The position numbers and the translations under genes were made by a program. A model generated the notes under the pieces. It was not told the DNA's origin. It saw only the letters and a program-made list of their open reading frames with translations, and did not search any database. A stretch of 64,000 nucleotides of DNA from UBA6898 sp964463135 (GTDB lineage Bacteria > Nitrospirota > Thermodesulfovibrionia > Thermodesulfovibrionales > UBA6898), in the NCBI GenBank assembly GCA_964463135.1, contig CAYXBA010000001.1:1-64000 (forward strand). Direction: 5' to 3'. Below, piece after piece: positions 1-8,347 of this stretch; the stretch's first letter is position 1; every line of letters begins with the position of its first letter.

Positions 1-27
1 CTAATTGACCGTGTGGCTTGACCCTTA
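1..27 (+). rRNA. 23S ribosomal RNA, 3' end (partial)
   Basis: The first bases of the window match the conserved 3' terminus of bacterial 23S rRNA (CTAAT followed by GACCGTGTGGCTTGACC). The rest of the gene lies upstream of the window. The 5S gene follows on the same strand after a spacer of about 85 bases, which is the normal rRNA operon order. The exact 3' end is approximate. Confidence 0.75.
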
Positions 28-58
28 TTTCTCTTCCCTCCTGTTGTCAAAAAACAGG

Positions 59-89
59 TTGACAAACAACCGTTCTTTGATGTTATAAT
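59..89 (+). promoter_or_regulatory. Promoter-like sequence in the 23S-5S spacer
   Basis: A perfect -35 hexamer TTGACA (59-64) and a perfect -10 hexamer TATAAT (84-89) are separated by 19 bases, and the -10 is preceded by TG in the extended -10 position (TGTTATAAT). The predicted start falls about 15 bases before the 5S gene. The spacer is longer than the usual 17 bases, so activity is uncertain. A small hairpin (CCTGTT/AACAGG) lies just upstream at about 41-58. Confidence 0.5.
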
Positions 90-111
90 AGCATCTCTGG
101 AAATTAAGGTT

Positions 112-228
<117 letters not shown>

Positions 229-239
229 TATAAAAGAAA

Positions 240-268
240 GGCTCCGAATCTAATTCGGGGCCTTTTTT
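240..268 (+). terminator. Rho-independent terminator of the rRNA operon
   Basis: An inverted repeat GGCTCCGAAT / TTCGGGGCC with a short loop (240-262) is followed by a run of six T (263-268). It lies 12 bases after the 5S gene and closes the rRNA transcript before hrpB. Confidence 0.85.
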
Positions 269-317
269 ATTTGCCTCCTGTAAACTACACCATGGCATAC
301 AGGCCGAACATTATGTT

Positions 318-2837
318 ATGAAATCCTATCCCATTGATCATATTCTTTCTGCACTGAAAGAGACCGTGCTTGGCAACAGTTCGGTTGTGCTCCATGCACT
401 ACCTGGAGCAGGCAAGACCACAAGGGTGCCTCTTGCCCTGCTGGATATCATTCCGGCTGGACGCGGCCGCATCATTATGCTGGAACCGAGAAGGATCGCT
501 GCAGTTTCAGCCGCCCGGTGGATGGCGCAAAGCCTTGGTGAGCAGGTCGGTGAGAGGGTCGGGTATACCATCAGGTTTGACAGCCGCATTTCCGAAAAAA
601 CTCGCATAGAAGTGGTGACAGAAGGCATCCTGACCCGCCGCATCCAGAAAGATCCAGGGCTTGAAAATGTGGCGTTGATCATCTTCGATGAATTCCATGA
701 ACGGAGTATTCACGCAGACCTAGCCCTGGCTCTCTGCCTTGACATCAGCAAGGGGCTGAGGACTGATCTCAAGATACTTATTATGTCTGCCACGCTCGAC
801 TGCAGCCCGGTCGCGGCTCTCCTTGGCAATGCCCCGGTCATCTCCTCTGTCGGCAAGGCCTTCCCTGTTGAAGAATGGTACAGCGCAGACAACAAGGACA
901 GACCTCTCAGGGACAGGATCACTGATGCGGTTACCACGGCACTCAAGGAAACATCAGGCGATATACTTGTTTTTTTGCCGGGGTCCGGCGAGATCCGTCA
1001 ATGCAGCGATGCGCTCAAATCAATCATCCCTGGAACAAAGGGAGGTGTATCGATCCATCCTCTGTATGGAGACCTCCCTTTTGAAGAACAGGAACGCGCC
1101 ATCATGCCGTCCGGTAAAAGGAAGATCGTGCTCGCAACCAATATCGCCGAGACAAGCCTTACGATCGAGGGTGTGAGTGTTGTTATAGACAGCGGACTGA
1201 CCCGCAGACTGCAGTATGATCCTGCAACCGGTATGAACCGCCTGATCACGGTACATGTCTCAAGGGCGTCTGCAGAGCAGAGAAAAGGAAGGGCCGGAAG
1301 GCTTGGTCCTGGTTTCTGCTATCGGCTATATAGCAGGCATATCTTTCAGTCCATGATCCCGTTTACACCTCCTGAGATCCTGGTTGCAGACCTGTCGTCG
1401 CTCCTGTTGGAACTCGCAGCATGGGGAGTAAAGGAACCTTCCACGCTTGCCTGGCTGGATGATCCTCCAACTGCAGCCCTCGAATCGGGCAGACGGCTGC
1501 TTATGGACCTTGGGCTGATCGACCGGTCATTATCAATTACCCGTGAAGGCAGGGAAGTGGCTGCACTGCCGGCCCATCCGAGGCTCGGCAGATTGCTGCT
1601 AAGGTCTGTGGAACTTAATTGCCTCAGCCTTGGAGCCGACCTTGCTGCCATTCTTTCAGAGCGTGACATTGTCCGCCGCAGCGCCTCGGTCCCGAGCGAT
1701 CCTGATATAAGCATAAGGATAGAGATGCTGCACGCATGGCGCAGAAGCAAAGTAGTCCCGGAGGCGGCTGATCTCTGGGGCCTTAAGGCTGTAGACAGAA
1801 CGGCAAAGCAGCTCCTGAGGCTTTTATCGACCAGGAGTAAGGCTGCTGATAAGGATGTTTCCGATCCGGATATAATCCCAAGGCTTCTGCTCTGCGCTTT
1901 TCCGGACAGAATAGCGCAAGCCCGGGAAGGAGCCATCGGCCGCTTTGTCATGAGTCAAGGAAGGGGAGTGGCATTGTCTGCAGAGAGCAGCCTTGCCAGA
2001 AGTCCCTATATTGCTGCCGTGAATCTGGATGCAGGGGAGAAGACAGAGGGAAGAGTCCATCTTGCAGCCTCTCTTTCAGAAACTCTTATGCGACAGGAAT
2101 GCGGCAATAACATCAGGACCCTGCGCAGGATCGAATGGAACAAAAAGGAGAAAAAGATCATTGCCGCTGCAGAAGAAAGTCTTGGTGCTGTACTGCTTTC
2201 CGTGAAGCCTTTCTCTCCGGCCGAAGAGGAAGTCCTTTCGATAATCTGCGATGTCATCAAAAATGGTCATGGAAATCTTTCGTTCAGTGCCGAGGCCAAG
2301 AAGTTCCAGTCACGCGTCAGCCTCATTAGAAAGGCCTTTCCGGAGCTGAACCTGCCTGACCTTCCAGAAGAACATCTTATAGCGAACCCTGAGTCATGGC
2401 TCATGCCCTGGCTTGGCAAGGTGCGAACTGCCCAGGACCTTTCAGGGCTGGATATCCTTCCTGCGTTGCGGGCACAGTTAACCTGGAAACAGCAGCAGTT
2501 CCTTGATGAGCAGGCCCCGACTCATATAGCGGTGCCGAGCGGCAGCCGTGTACCTGTTGACTATGCCGCAGGGGAAATACCCGTTCTTGCTGTAAAGCTT
2601 CAGGAGATGTTCGGTCTTGCCGATACGCCGACGATAGCCGGGGGCAGAGTAAAGGTGCTCCTGCATCTCCTTTCTCCGGCGCGCAGGCCGGTGCAGGTGA
2701 CCCAGGACCTGAAGGGGTTCTGGAATAGCGGATATCAGCAGGTCAAGAAGGAATTAAAAGGCAGGTATCCGAAACATCCCTGGCCCGATGACCCGTGGAA
2801 TGCCGTGCCGACGAAAAAGACAAAGAACCGCAGTTAG
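318..2837 (+). CDS. hrpB: ATP-dependent helicase HrpB
   Basis: An 839-residue DEAH-box (superfamily 2) RNA-helicase-like protein of the HrpB family. Domains run in order: RecA-like domain 1 with Walker A GAGKTT at 30-35, Walker B in the DEFHERS variant at 124-130 and motif III MSAT at 156-159; RecA-like domain 2 with the NIAETSLTIEGV and RKGRAGRLGPG blocks; then the helicase-associated and HrpB C-terminal domains with a conserved WPDDPW-type end. Length fits the family (about 800-850). The cellular role of HrpB is poorly defined in most bacteria. It stands alone after the rRNA terminator and is convergent with the next gene. A second in-frame-free ATG at 313 was ignored because it is out of frame. 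Confidence 0.95.
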   Translation: MKSYPIDHILSALKETVLGNSSVVLHALPGAGKTTRVPLALLDIIPAGRGRIIMLEPRRIAAVSAARWMAQSLGEQVGERVGYTIRFDSRISEKTRIEVVTEGILTRRIQKDPGLENVALIIFDEFHERSIHADLALALCLDISKGLRTDLKILIMSATLDCSPVAALLGNAPVISSVGKAFPVEEWYSADNKDRPLRDRITDAVTTALKETSGDILVFLPGSGEIRQCSDALKSIIPGTKGGVSIHPLYGDLPFEEQERAIMPSGKRKIVLATNIAETSLTIEGVSVVIDSGLTRRLQYDPATGMNRLITVHVSRASAEQRKGRAGRLGPGFCYRLYSRHIFQSMIPFTPPEILVADLSSLLLELAAWGVKEPSTLAWLDDPPTAALESGRRLLMDLGLIDRSLSITREGREVAALPAHPRLGRLLLRSVELNCLSLGADLAAILSERDIVRRSASVPSDPDISIRIEMLHAWRRSKVVPEAADLWGLKAVDRTAKQLLRLLSTRSKAADKDVSDPDIIPRLLLCAFPDRIAQAREGAIGRFVMSQGRGVALSAESSLARSPYIAAVNLDAGEKTEGRVHLAASLSETLMRQECGNNIRTLRRIEWNKKEKKIIAAAEESLGAVLLSVKPFSPAEEEVLSIICDVIKNGHGNLSFSAEAKKFQSRVSLIRKAFPELNLPDLPEEHLIANPESWLMPWLGKVRTAQDLSGLDILPALRAQLTWKQQQFLDEQAPTHIAVPSGSRVPVDYAAGEIPVLAVKLQEMFGLADTPTIAGGRVKVLLHLLSPARRPVQVTQDLKGFWNSGYQQVKKELKGRYPKHPWPDDPWNAVPTKKTKNRS

Positions 2838-2943
2838 AGTTGTATCTCGCCTTGAGGACCTGAAGAAAAATAAGGTTGCCGCTGAGACATACTGCGAAAA
2901 AAGTCTGATCTGATAGCGGGATCTCCGGGCAGAGTAATGCAGA

Positions 2944-2979
2944 GATGCGGGAGAGAAGGTCTCCCTCCCGCATCTTTTC
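2944..2979 (+). terminator. Terminator between convergent genes
   Basis: A 10-base perfect stem GATGCGGGAG (2944-2953) / CTCCCGCATC (2965-2974) is followed by TTTT. It lies between the stop codons of the convergent hrpB and HerA-like genes. The T run favours termination of the plus-strand transcript. Confidence 0.7.
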
Positions 2980-2984
2980 GCCTG

Positions 2985-4439
2985 CTATTTTTTTGCCTTG
3001 CCGAAGATAGAGCCGAGAACGCCCCGAATGATCTGTCTGCCGACCTGACTTCCGATCGCATGAGCGGCGCTTCGGGCCATTGCCTGGAGCATTTTTGTGC
3101 CTTCAGATACTGTCTCTCTGCCGGTTTTCGCTTCCATGGGAGGCGGTGCAGCCTGAGCAGCCTTTTCTTTCAGTTTCTCGTATGCCGATTCCCTGTCGAC
3201 CATGCGCTCATAATGACCTGCCAGCAAAGAACTGCTGATCGCAGCAGTGCGCTCGCCGTCGGTGAGCGGCAGGAGCCTGCTCCGCGGAGGGCAGACCAAT
3301 GCCCGCTCTACCATGCCCGGCACACCTTTTTGATCGAGGAATGAGACGAGAGCTTCGCCAACGCCGAGCTCCATGATCACCGTTGCAACATCGAGATCAG
3401 GGTTGGTGCGAAACGTTTCTGCCGCTGCTTTGACTGCCTTCTGTTCTTTCGGGGTGAAGGCCCGCAGCGCGTGCTGTACCCGATTGCCGAGCTGACCGAG
3501 TATATCCTCGGGGATATCCAGCGGGTTCTGCGTTATGAAATAGACTCCGACCCCTTTGGACCTGATAAGTCGCACGACCTGCTCGATCTTATTGGACAAA
3601 GCCTGGGGGATGTCCTCGAAGAGAAGATGCGCTTCATCAAAGAAAAAAACAAAGACCGGTTTTGCAGGATCGCCTACTTCCGGCAACATCTCAAAGAGTT
3701 CAGAGAGCATCCAGAGCAGGAACGTTGCATACAGCTTGGGAGACTGCATGAGCCTGTCCGCTGCGAGGATATTGACCATGCCCCTGCCCCTGCTGTCCGT
3801 CTGCATCATATCCTGAAGATTGAGCGCCGGTTCTCCGAAGAGCAGTTCTCCGCCCTGTTCTTCAAGGACAAGGAGGCTCCGCTGTATCGCTCCGATGCTG
3901 GCGGTCGAGATGTTGCCGTATTCATTCTTGAACTGATCGGCCTGTTCGCCGACAAACTTTACCATCGAGCGCAGGTCTTTAAGATCGAGGAGGAGCAGTC
4001 CGCTGTCGTCGGCGATCTTGAAGATCATGCTGAGCAGACTGCTCTGAATTTCATTCAGGTTAAGTATCCTGCCGAGCAGAAGCGGGCCGATCTCTGATAT
4101 GGTTGTTCTGAGAGGATGACCTTTCTGGCCGAAGACGTCCCAGAAGATCACCGGCAGACCCTCGAAGGTCATATCTGCCATGCCGAGCTGAGCAGCGCGT
4201 TCCCGTATCTTCGGATGCTCTCCTCCCGGCATGGCAATGCCGGTGAGATCACCCTTTATATCAGCCATGAAGACCGGTATGCCGATAGCGCTGAACTGCT
4301 CTGCCAGGACCCGAAGTGTTACGGTCTTTCCGGTGCCGGTAGCTCCGGCGATCAGTCCATGGCGGTTTGCCATGCGGGGGATGATGCCGATCTCATGATC
4401 GGTCCTGGCTATGCAGAGCGATTCGGGAATTCCTGCCAT
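2985..4439 (-). CDS. HerA-like ATPase, DUF853 family (YjgR type)
   Basis: A 484-residue protein of the DUF853 family, which belongs to the HerA/FtsK superfamily of P-loop ATPases. Walker A GATGTGKT lies at 32-39. A Walker B with hydrophobic run and DEAH follows in the middle of the protein (VFFFDEAHLLF). The C-terminal part carries an Ala/Lys-rich tail and a short segment with glycines that may contact membrane or partner proteins. YjgR of E. coli has the same size and motifs. The function is not established; family membership suggests a nucleic-acid or protein-translocating ring ATPase. It is a stand-alone gene, so context adds little. Confidence 0.9.
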   Translation of the reverse strand: MAGIPESLCIARTDHEIGIIPRMANRHGLIAGATGTGKTVTLRVLAEQFSAIGIPVFMADIKGDLTGIAMPGGEHPKIRERAAQLGMADMTFEGLPVIFWDVFGQKGHPLRTTISEIGPLLLGRILNLNEIQSSLLSMIFKIADDSGLLLLDLKDLRSMVKFVGEQADQFKNEYGNISTASIGAIQRSLLVLEEQGGELLFGEPALNLQDMMQTDSRGRGMVNILAADRLMQSPKLYATFLLWMLSELFEMLPEVGDPAKPVFVFFFDEAHLLFEDIPQALSNKIEQVVRLIRSKGVGVYFITQNPLDIPEDILGQLGNRVQHALRAFTPKEQKAVKAAAETFRTNPDLDVATVIMELGVGEALVSFLDQKGVPGMVERALVCPPRSRLLPLTDGERTAAISSSLLAGHYERMVDRESAYEKLKEKAAQAAPPPMEAKTGRETVSEGTKMLQAMARSAAHAIGSQVGRQIIRGVLGSIFGKAKK

Positions 4440-4522
4440 GAAGCCTCCTCAGTATGCGGGATAGTGCAAAAAATAATGTCCCATCATATCACGTCATTAA
4501 CGAAAAGTGAAGAATAGAGCGG

Positions 4523-6079
4523 TCAGTTCCCAGGGGGCTGAAGCGCTGCCGGAGACAGGGCATTAGCGAAGAACGGGGCATGGTTCGAGGTGAAGACAGG
4601 CACTTCATTTTTCAGGATCGACGCGATCGCGGCATGCCGCCTGAATTCCCTGTCGAGAAAGAGGCGGGCCTTTCGTCTGTCCCAGCCATGAGGATGCCTG
4701 AAATCGGCATAGAGCGAAAGATCACCCTCGGAGAAGGTCCGGATCGACTGATCTGCCGAGGCCCTGCCGCAGATCGGCATATTGAAGATGGCAAGGTTAA
4801 GAAAATCGATGCAGCCGCTGTGCTCTGCCGTGAATTCGAGCGTTTTGCGTGCGCTGGCCTCTGTCTCGACCGGCGTGCCGAAGAGAAGATATACATAGGT
4901 CGCGATCCCCGCCTTTTTCAGGTTCTTCAGAACAGCAGAAGCCGTCTCGACACGGATCCCTTTGTCCAGCGCGTCAAGCACTCCCTGATCACCTGATTCT
5001 ATCCCCAGCTTAAGCATGGCGCAGCCGGAACTTTTCAGTGCAGCGCAAAATGCCGGGTCAGCAAGCTGACTGCTTACCCGGGCGAACCCATACCATGGCG
5101 CAGCCGGTTTTCCCGAGCAGAGCGCTTCAAGCAGGGCAGGGCTTATGGCATTATCGAGCAGGTGAATAAGTAAAGGATTGGTCCTTGCTGCCAATTCCTG
5201 CAGATCCTCGATCACCTGTCTGGGCGGGGCAGGGATGTAGGGATTTTTTTCCGCTTCTTCCGGGCAGAAATCGCATCTGTTCCAGTAGCAGCCGGATGAA
5301 GCGCTATACGGCAGAATAAAGCCAGGCGAAAGATATTCAGTGCGCGGCAGCGATCGATAATCAGGCATAGGCAGTCTCTCTTCTGCTGCGTTCTTTCCCA
5401 ATAGCGACAGGAGTTGAAATTCACCCGGCCCTGTAATACAATGATCCACAAGACCGGCAAAGGGGTCTTGCCATCTGAGGTTCTTCATCCACGAAGTGAC
5501 CAGCCCTCCACCCAGGACTATCTTTACAGAAGGGAATTCGCGGCGGAGAAAGCCGATCATCGAAAAAGCAGATAAGGCCTGACTCAGATAGTTCAGGGAT
5601 ATGCCTACTACAGACGGCTTCTTTTCCTCGAAAAGTTCCCGCAGCCTCACCGAGAAGTATGGATAAAAGGGGTTCAACCCGGGCTTGTCCGCTGCGAACA
5701 TGAGATCAGCGCTTCTTGTCGGCATAAGCGCATTCTGCGTGTAATCTGCGAGACCGACTGTGACGCCCTCTGGTGCGACCTCGTGAAGGATCCTGCCGAT
5801 ATCTTTTATTGCTCTTTTGTACCGATCGGGGTGTTGGTAAAGTCCCAGATCACGCAAAGCGGAAATATTCCTGGCAGCATGCTTGAACGACCTTTTTGAC
5901 CATGTATTATCTGCTCTGGCGGAGGGCAGGGGCAGGCTGAGGAGATACAGAAGACCCTCCAGATTTGCATCCAGCATTACATGTTCAACGTTGTGCCGGT
6001 TGAGCATGCCCGATAAGCGGGCAATACCGGCAGGAGGCTCGCAGGGTTTTGCCACAGGCGGATAAATAAGAAGGATCAA
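4523..6079 (-). CDS. B12-binding-type radical SAM protein
   Basis: A protein of about 518 residues with an N-terminal Rossmann-like cobalamin-binding-type domain (starts ILLIYPPVAKP, includes VVGISLNYLSQ and the glycine-rich LGGGLV) and a radical SAM barrel in the second half. The cluster-binding cysteines are C264, C269 and C272 (CYWNRCDFC), a CX4CX2C spacing that is common in this subgroup. A GIESGDQGVLDALDKG block is typical of radical SAM enzymes. The substrate cannot be told. The frame is open to 6157, but that extension starts with TTG, lacks conserved residues and overlaps the upstream GGDEF gene by 62 bases. I prefer the TTG at 6079, which leaves a 16-base gap and starts at the conserved ILLIYPP strand. 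Confidence 0.85.
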   Translation of the reverse strand: MILLIYPPVAKPCEPPAGIARLSGMLNRHNVEHVMLDANLEGLLYLLSLPLPSARADNTWSKRSFKHAARNISALRDLGLYQHPDRYKRAIKDIGRILHEVAPEGVTVGLADYTQNALMPTRSADLMFAADKPGLNPFYPYFSVRLRELFEEKKPSVVGISLNYLSQALSAFSMIGFLRREFPSVKIVLGGGLVTSWMKNLRWQDPFAGLVDHCITGPGEFQLLSLLGKNAAEERLPMPDYRSLPRTEYLSPGFILPYSASSGCYWNRCDFCPEEAEKNPYIPAPPRQVIEDLQELAARTNPLLIHLLDNAISPALLEALCSGKPAAPWYGFARVSSQLADPAFCAALKSSGCAMLKLGIESGDQGVLDALDKGIRVETASAVLKNLKKAGIATYVYLLFGTPVETEASARKTLEFTAEHSGCIDFLNLAIFNMPICGRASADQSIRTFSEGDLSLYADFRHPHGWDRRKARLFLDREFRRHAAIASILKNEVPVFTSNHAPFFANALSPAALQPPGN

Positions 6080-6095
6080 GGTGATGCCCGAAGCT

Positions 6096-6839
6096 CTACT
6101 TTCTTTTCGACTTCTTGTTCCGGTACATCTTTTTGTCGGCCTCATGAAGCACGGCAACGATGTCTTTGCCGGATTCCCAGACCGAGCAGCCGATGCTCAG
6201 AGAAAGCTTGTAATCGAAGCTCGCAAAGTCAGAATTCCACCTCGACAGATGGTCCTCAATGCGCTCGAAAAGTGGGCCGTTCTCCTTGCAGGTCTTCATG
6301 GGAGTGACGATCATGAACTCGTCTCCGCCGTATCTGCAGAGGAAATCAGATCTTCGCACGCACGTCTTAAGGAGGTCGGCACATGCACGCAATACGCCGT
6401 CGCCGTGAAGGTGACCATAGGAGTCATTGATGTGCTTGAAATTGTCGACATCGATAATGATAAAAGAAAGCTTTTCTTCGAGCCGTTCAGCCTTTTTGAT
6501 GTCTCGCACGATCGTCTCATTGAAGAAATTCCGGTTGTATAATCCGGTGAGCAGGTCCCGTGTTGCAAGCTTGCGGAGTCGTTCCTGCGATGCTTTCAGA
6601 TTCCTGAAGAGCATGCCGAGATGGTCGTAGATTTCCGAAATGAGGGCCTGGTAAACGAGATCGCCTGTCCGGATCTGCTGTCCGCCATGCTTTTGCACTT
6701 CGTCAGCCAATTCCTTCTTTACGATATCGATCATCTTTTCCCAGGATTCATCGGTCTCGTGCATCGAAAGGTCTATCAGTCCTCTGATATCCGTTGAAAG
6801 CTGTTTTAGTGCATCATGGAGCTGGTTCTTGCCTGTCAT
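6096..6839 (-). CDS. Diguanylate cyclase (GGDEF domain protein)
   Basis: A 247-residue soluble diguanylate cyclase that makes cyclic di-GMP from two GTP. Residues 1-90 are helical, with a probable coiled coil that could act as an input or dimerisation segment. The catalytic domain (about 92-244) has the intact active-site GGDEF at 171-175, DLLTGLYNR at 95-103 and metal-binding IDVDNFKHIND at 130-139. The inhibitory I-site RxxD is present at 162-165, exactly five residues before GGDEF, so product feedback inhibition is expected. No membrane segment is seen. It is divergent from a PilZ protein gene, which suggests a local c-di-GMP producer/receptor pair. It may be cotranscribed with the downstream radical SAM gene. 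Confidence 0.93.
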   Translation of the reverse strand: MTGKNQLHDALKQLSTDIRGLIDLSMHETDESWEKMIDIVKKELADEVQKHGGQQIRTGDLVYQALISEIYDHLGMLFRNLKASQERLRKLATRDLLTGLYNRNFFNETIVRDIKKAERLEEKLSFIIIDVDNFKHINDSYGHLHGDGVLRACADLLKTCVRRSDFLCRYGGDEFMIVTPMKTCKENGPLFERIEDHLSRWNSDFASFDYKLSLSIGCSVWESGKDIVAVLHEADKKMYRNKKSKRK

Positions 6840-6940
6840 CGGGGTATTCCATTTCTAATTCAAAAGTAAGAGATTCTACCATACGGCCAGGGGAAAAAAG
6901 GGCGCGATCCAACGCTCCTAAGGTATACTTAAAAAGAGCC

Positions 6941-7645
6941 ATGAAAAAGGTAATAATACCCCTAGACATCTATGAGCTTTTCCAGCCTGAACAGAGCTTT
7001 CTGAGCAGGGCTGATGTGAGCATTCTGACCACTACTGCAAACAGTGAGGCGCTCGCCCTGCACCGGACCGAAACAGCTGACCTCATCATCGCATATCTTG
7101 ATGCAGGGGAGATGAGCGGCGAGGAGCTCTGCAGACAGATACGGGAGGATGCCGGCCTGCGTGGGGTGTCGATGCTGCTTGTATGCGGCGCACAGGAATC
7201 CGAGATCCGGCGCTGCGAGAGCTGTAATGCAAATGCCTATGTCAGTCTGCCTGTTGTCCCGGCAATACTGCTGCAGGAGGCGCATCACCTGCTGAACATA
7301 GCTCCACGCAAGCTCTGCAGGGTCCCGGTGAAGATCAGGATGGAGTGCGAGACGCGGGGAAAACGATTCACCGGCACGATCGAGAATATCAGCACTGCCG
7401 GCCTTTTCTTCAGATCTTCGGCTGTACTGCCGGAAGGCGCCACGGTGCAGTGTACCTTCGCAATTGCAGGAAGCAGGCAGCAGACGATCCCCGGTGAAGT
7501 GGTGCGTGTCCTTTTCGGCGAACCGCAGTCCGGGTATGGGGTGAGCTTTTTCGATATCAGTACAGAGGCGGCTGCTGCCATCGGGCGGGTGACTGCAGAA
7601 GAGAATGCCTGTTCCGATCAACAAGACCGGGAAGGGTCGCAATAG
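6941..7645 (+). CDS. Receiver-like plus PilZ domain protein (c-di-GMP effector)
   Basis: A 234-residue protein with a CheY-like pseudo-receiver fold (1-118) and a PilZ domain (about 122-225). The PilZ c-di-GMP contacts are intact: an RxxxR motif (RKLCR) and the N-x-S-x-x-G motif (NISTAG). The receiver half has an Asp-rich patch but not a clear canonical phosphorylation pocket, so phosphorylation is doubtful. The frame is open from 6794, but those first 49 residues overlap the divergent GGDEF gene and look non-coding. ATG 6941 starts a typical receiver strand. The neighbouring diguanylate cyclase is the likely source of ligand. Confidence 0.85.
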   Translation: MKKVIIPLDIYELFQPEQSFLSRADVSILTTTANSEALALHRTETADLIIAYLDAGEMSGEELCRQIREDAGLRGVSMLLVCGAQESEIRRCESCNANAYVSLPVVPAILLQEAHHLLNIAPRKLCRVPVKIRMECETRGKRFTGTIENISTAGLFFRSSAVLPEGATVQCTFAIAGSRQQTIPGEVVRVLFGEPQSGYGVSFFDISTEAAAAIGRVTAEENACSDQQDREGSQ

Positions 7646-7657
7646 AGACCAACGGAC

Positions 7658-8311
7658 CTAGAACTGCGATTTGAACTCGGCGAAGGCTTCTTTTAACTCT
7701 TTTACCTCTTCCTTAAGTTTATCGATCTCCTCCTCCATCATGTTCAGACGTTCATCGGCCCTGATCACTGGTGCAGAAGGCGCTGAGGGCTGATTGTCAT
7801 CTTCAGCGGCGCTTCTGCTGCCGGACAGGAGGTGCATGAACCTCCGTTCTTTTCTCCCGGTCTCCCTCGGCAGCTGGATCACCAGCGCCGGCTCGTGCTC
7901 TGTGAGACCTCTCAGGGTCTCCTCTGCTGCCTGAAGATCTTCGAACGGAGATATCCTTTCCGCACGGGAGCGGATCTCTCCGGCTGTTTGAGGACCGCGC
8001 AGCATGAGTTCGCAAAGGACAGCCATTTCCTGCTTTGAAATGTCAAATTTGTCCAGAATGGTATGCAGATATTTTTCAACGCGGCTGCCTGCTGTCTGTG
8101 TTTTTCGCGCAAGACCTTTTGACTGCAGTCCGTCCAGTCCCTGCTCCACAATGGATTCGTCGTACGAAACTATTGGATTGCGGTTGGACTTCTGATTGCA
8201 CGCATTGATGAGGCTGTTCAGGGACAAGGGATAATACTCGGGCGTTGTCAGTTCCTTTTCGATAAGGCAGCCAAGTATGCGGACCTCGGGATCGTCAAGA
8301 ATAATCTCCAT
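7658..8311 (-). CDS. YceH family protein (DUF480)
   Basis: A 217-residue protein of the DUF480/YceH family. It has two winged-helix-like repeats: the first begins with the family signature RILGCLIEKELTTPEYYPLSLN near residues 10-30, followed by ACNQKSNR, and the second contains VLCELMLRGPQTAGEIRSRA. The last 35 residues are Glu/Lys-rich and predicted coiled coil (starting ERLNMMEEEID). YceH proteins are widespread and conserved but of unknown function. A good Shine-Dalgarno (GGGAGG) precedes the ATG. It lies 36 bases upstream of tex on the same strand in the transcriptional order tex then yceH. Confidence 0.92.
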   Translation of the reverse strand: MEIILDDPEVRILGCLIEKELTTPEYYPLSLNSLINACNQKSNRNPIVSYDESIVEQGLDGLQSKGLARKTQTAGSRVEKYLHTILDKFDISKQEMAVLCELMLRGPQTAGEIRSRAERISPFEDLQAAEETLRGLTEHEPALVIQLPRETGRKERRFMHLLSGSRSAAEDDNQPSAPSAPVIRADERLNMMEEEIDKLKEEVKELKEAFAEFKSQF

Positions 8312-8347
8312 GTCTGTTCCTCCCTGTGTTCTTGAGAATGGGATATA

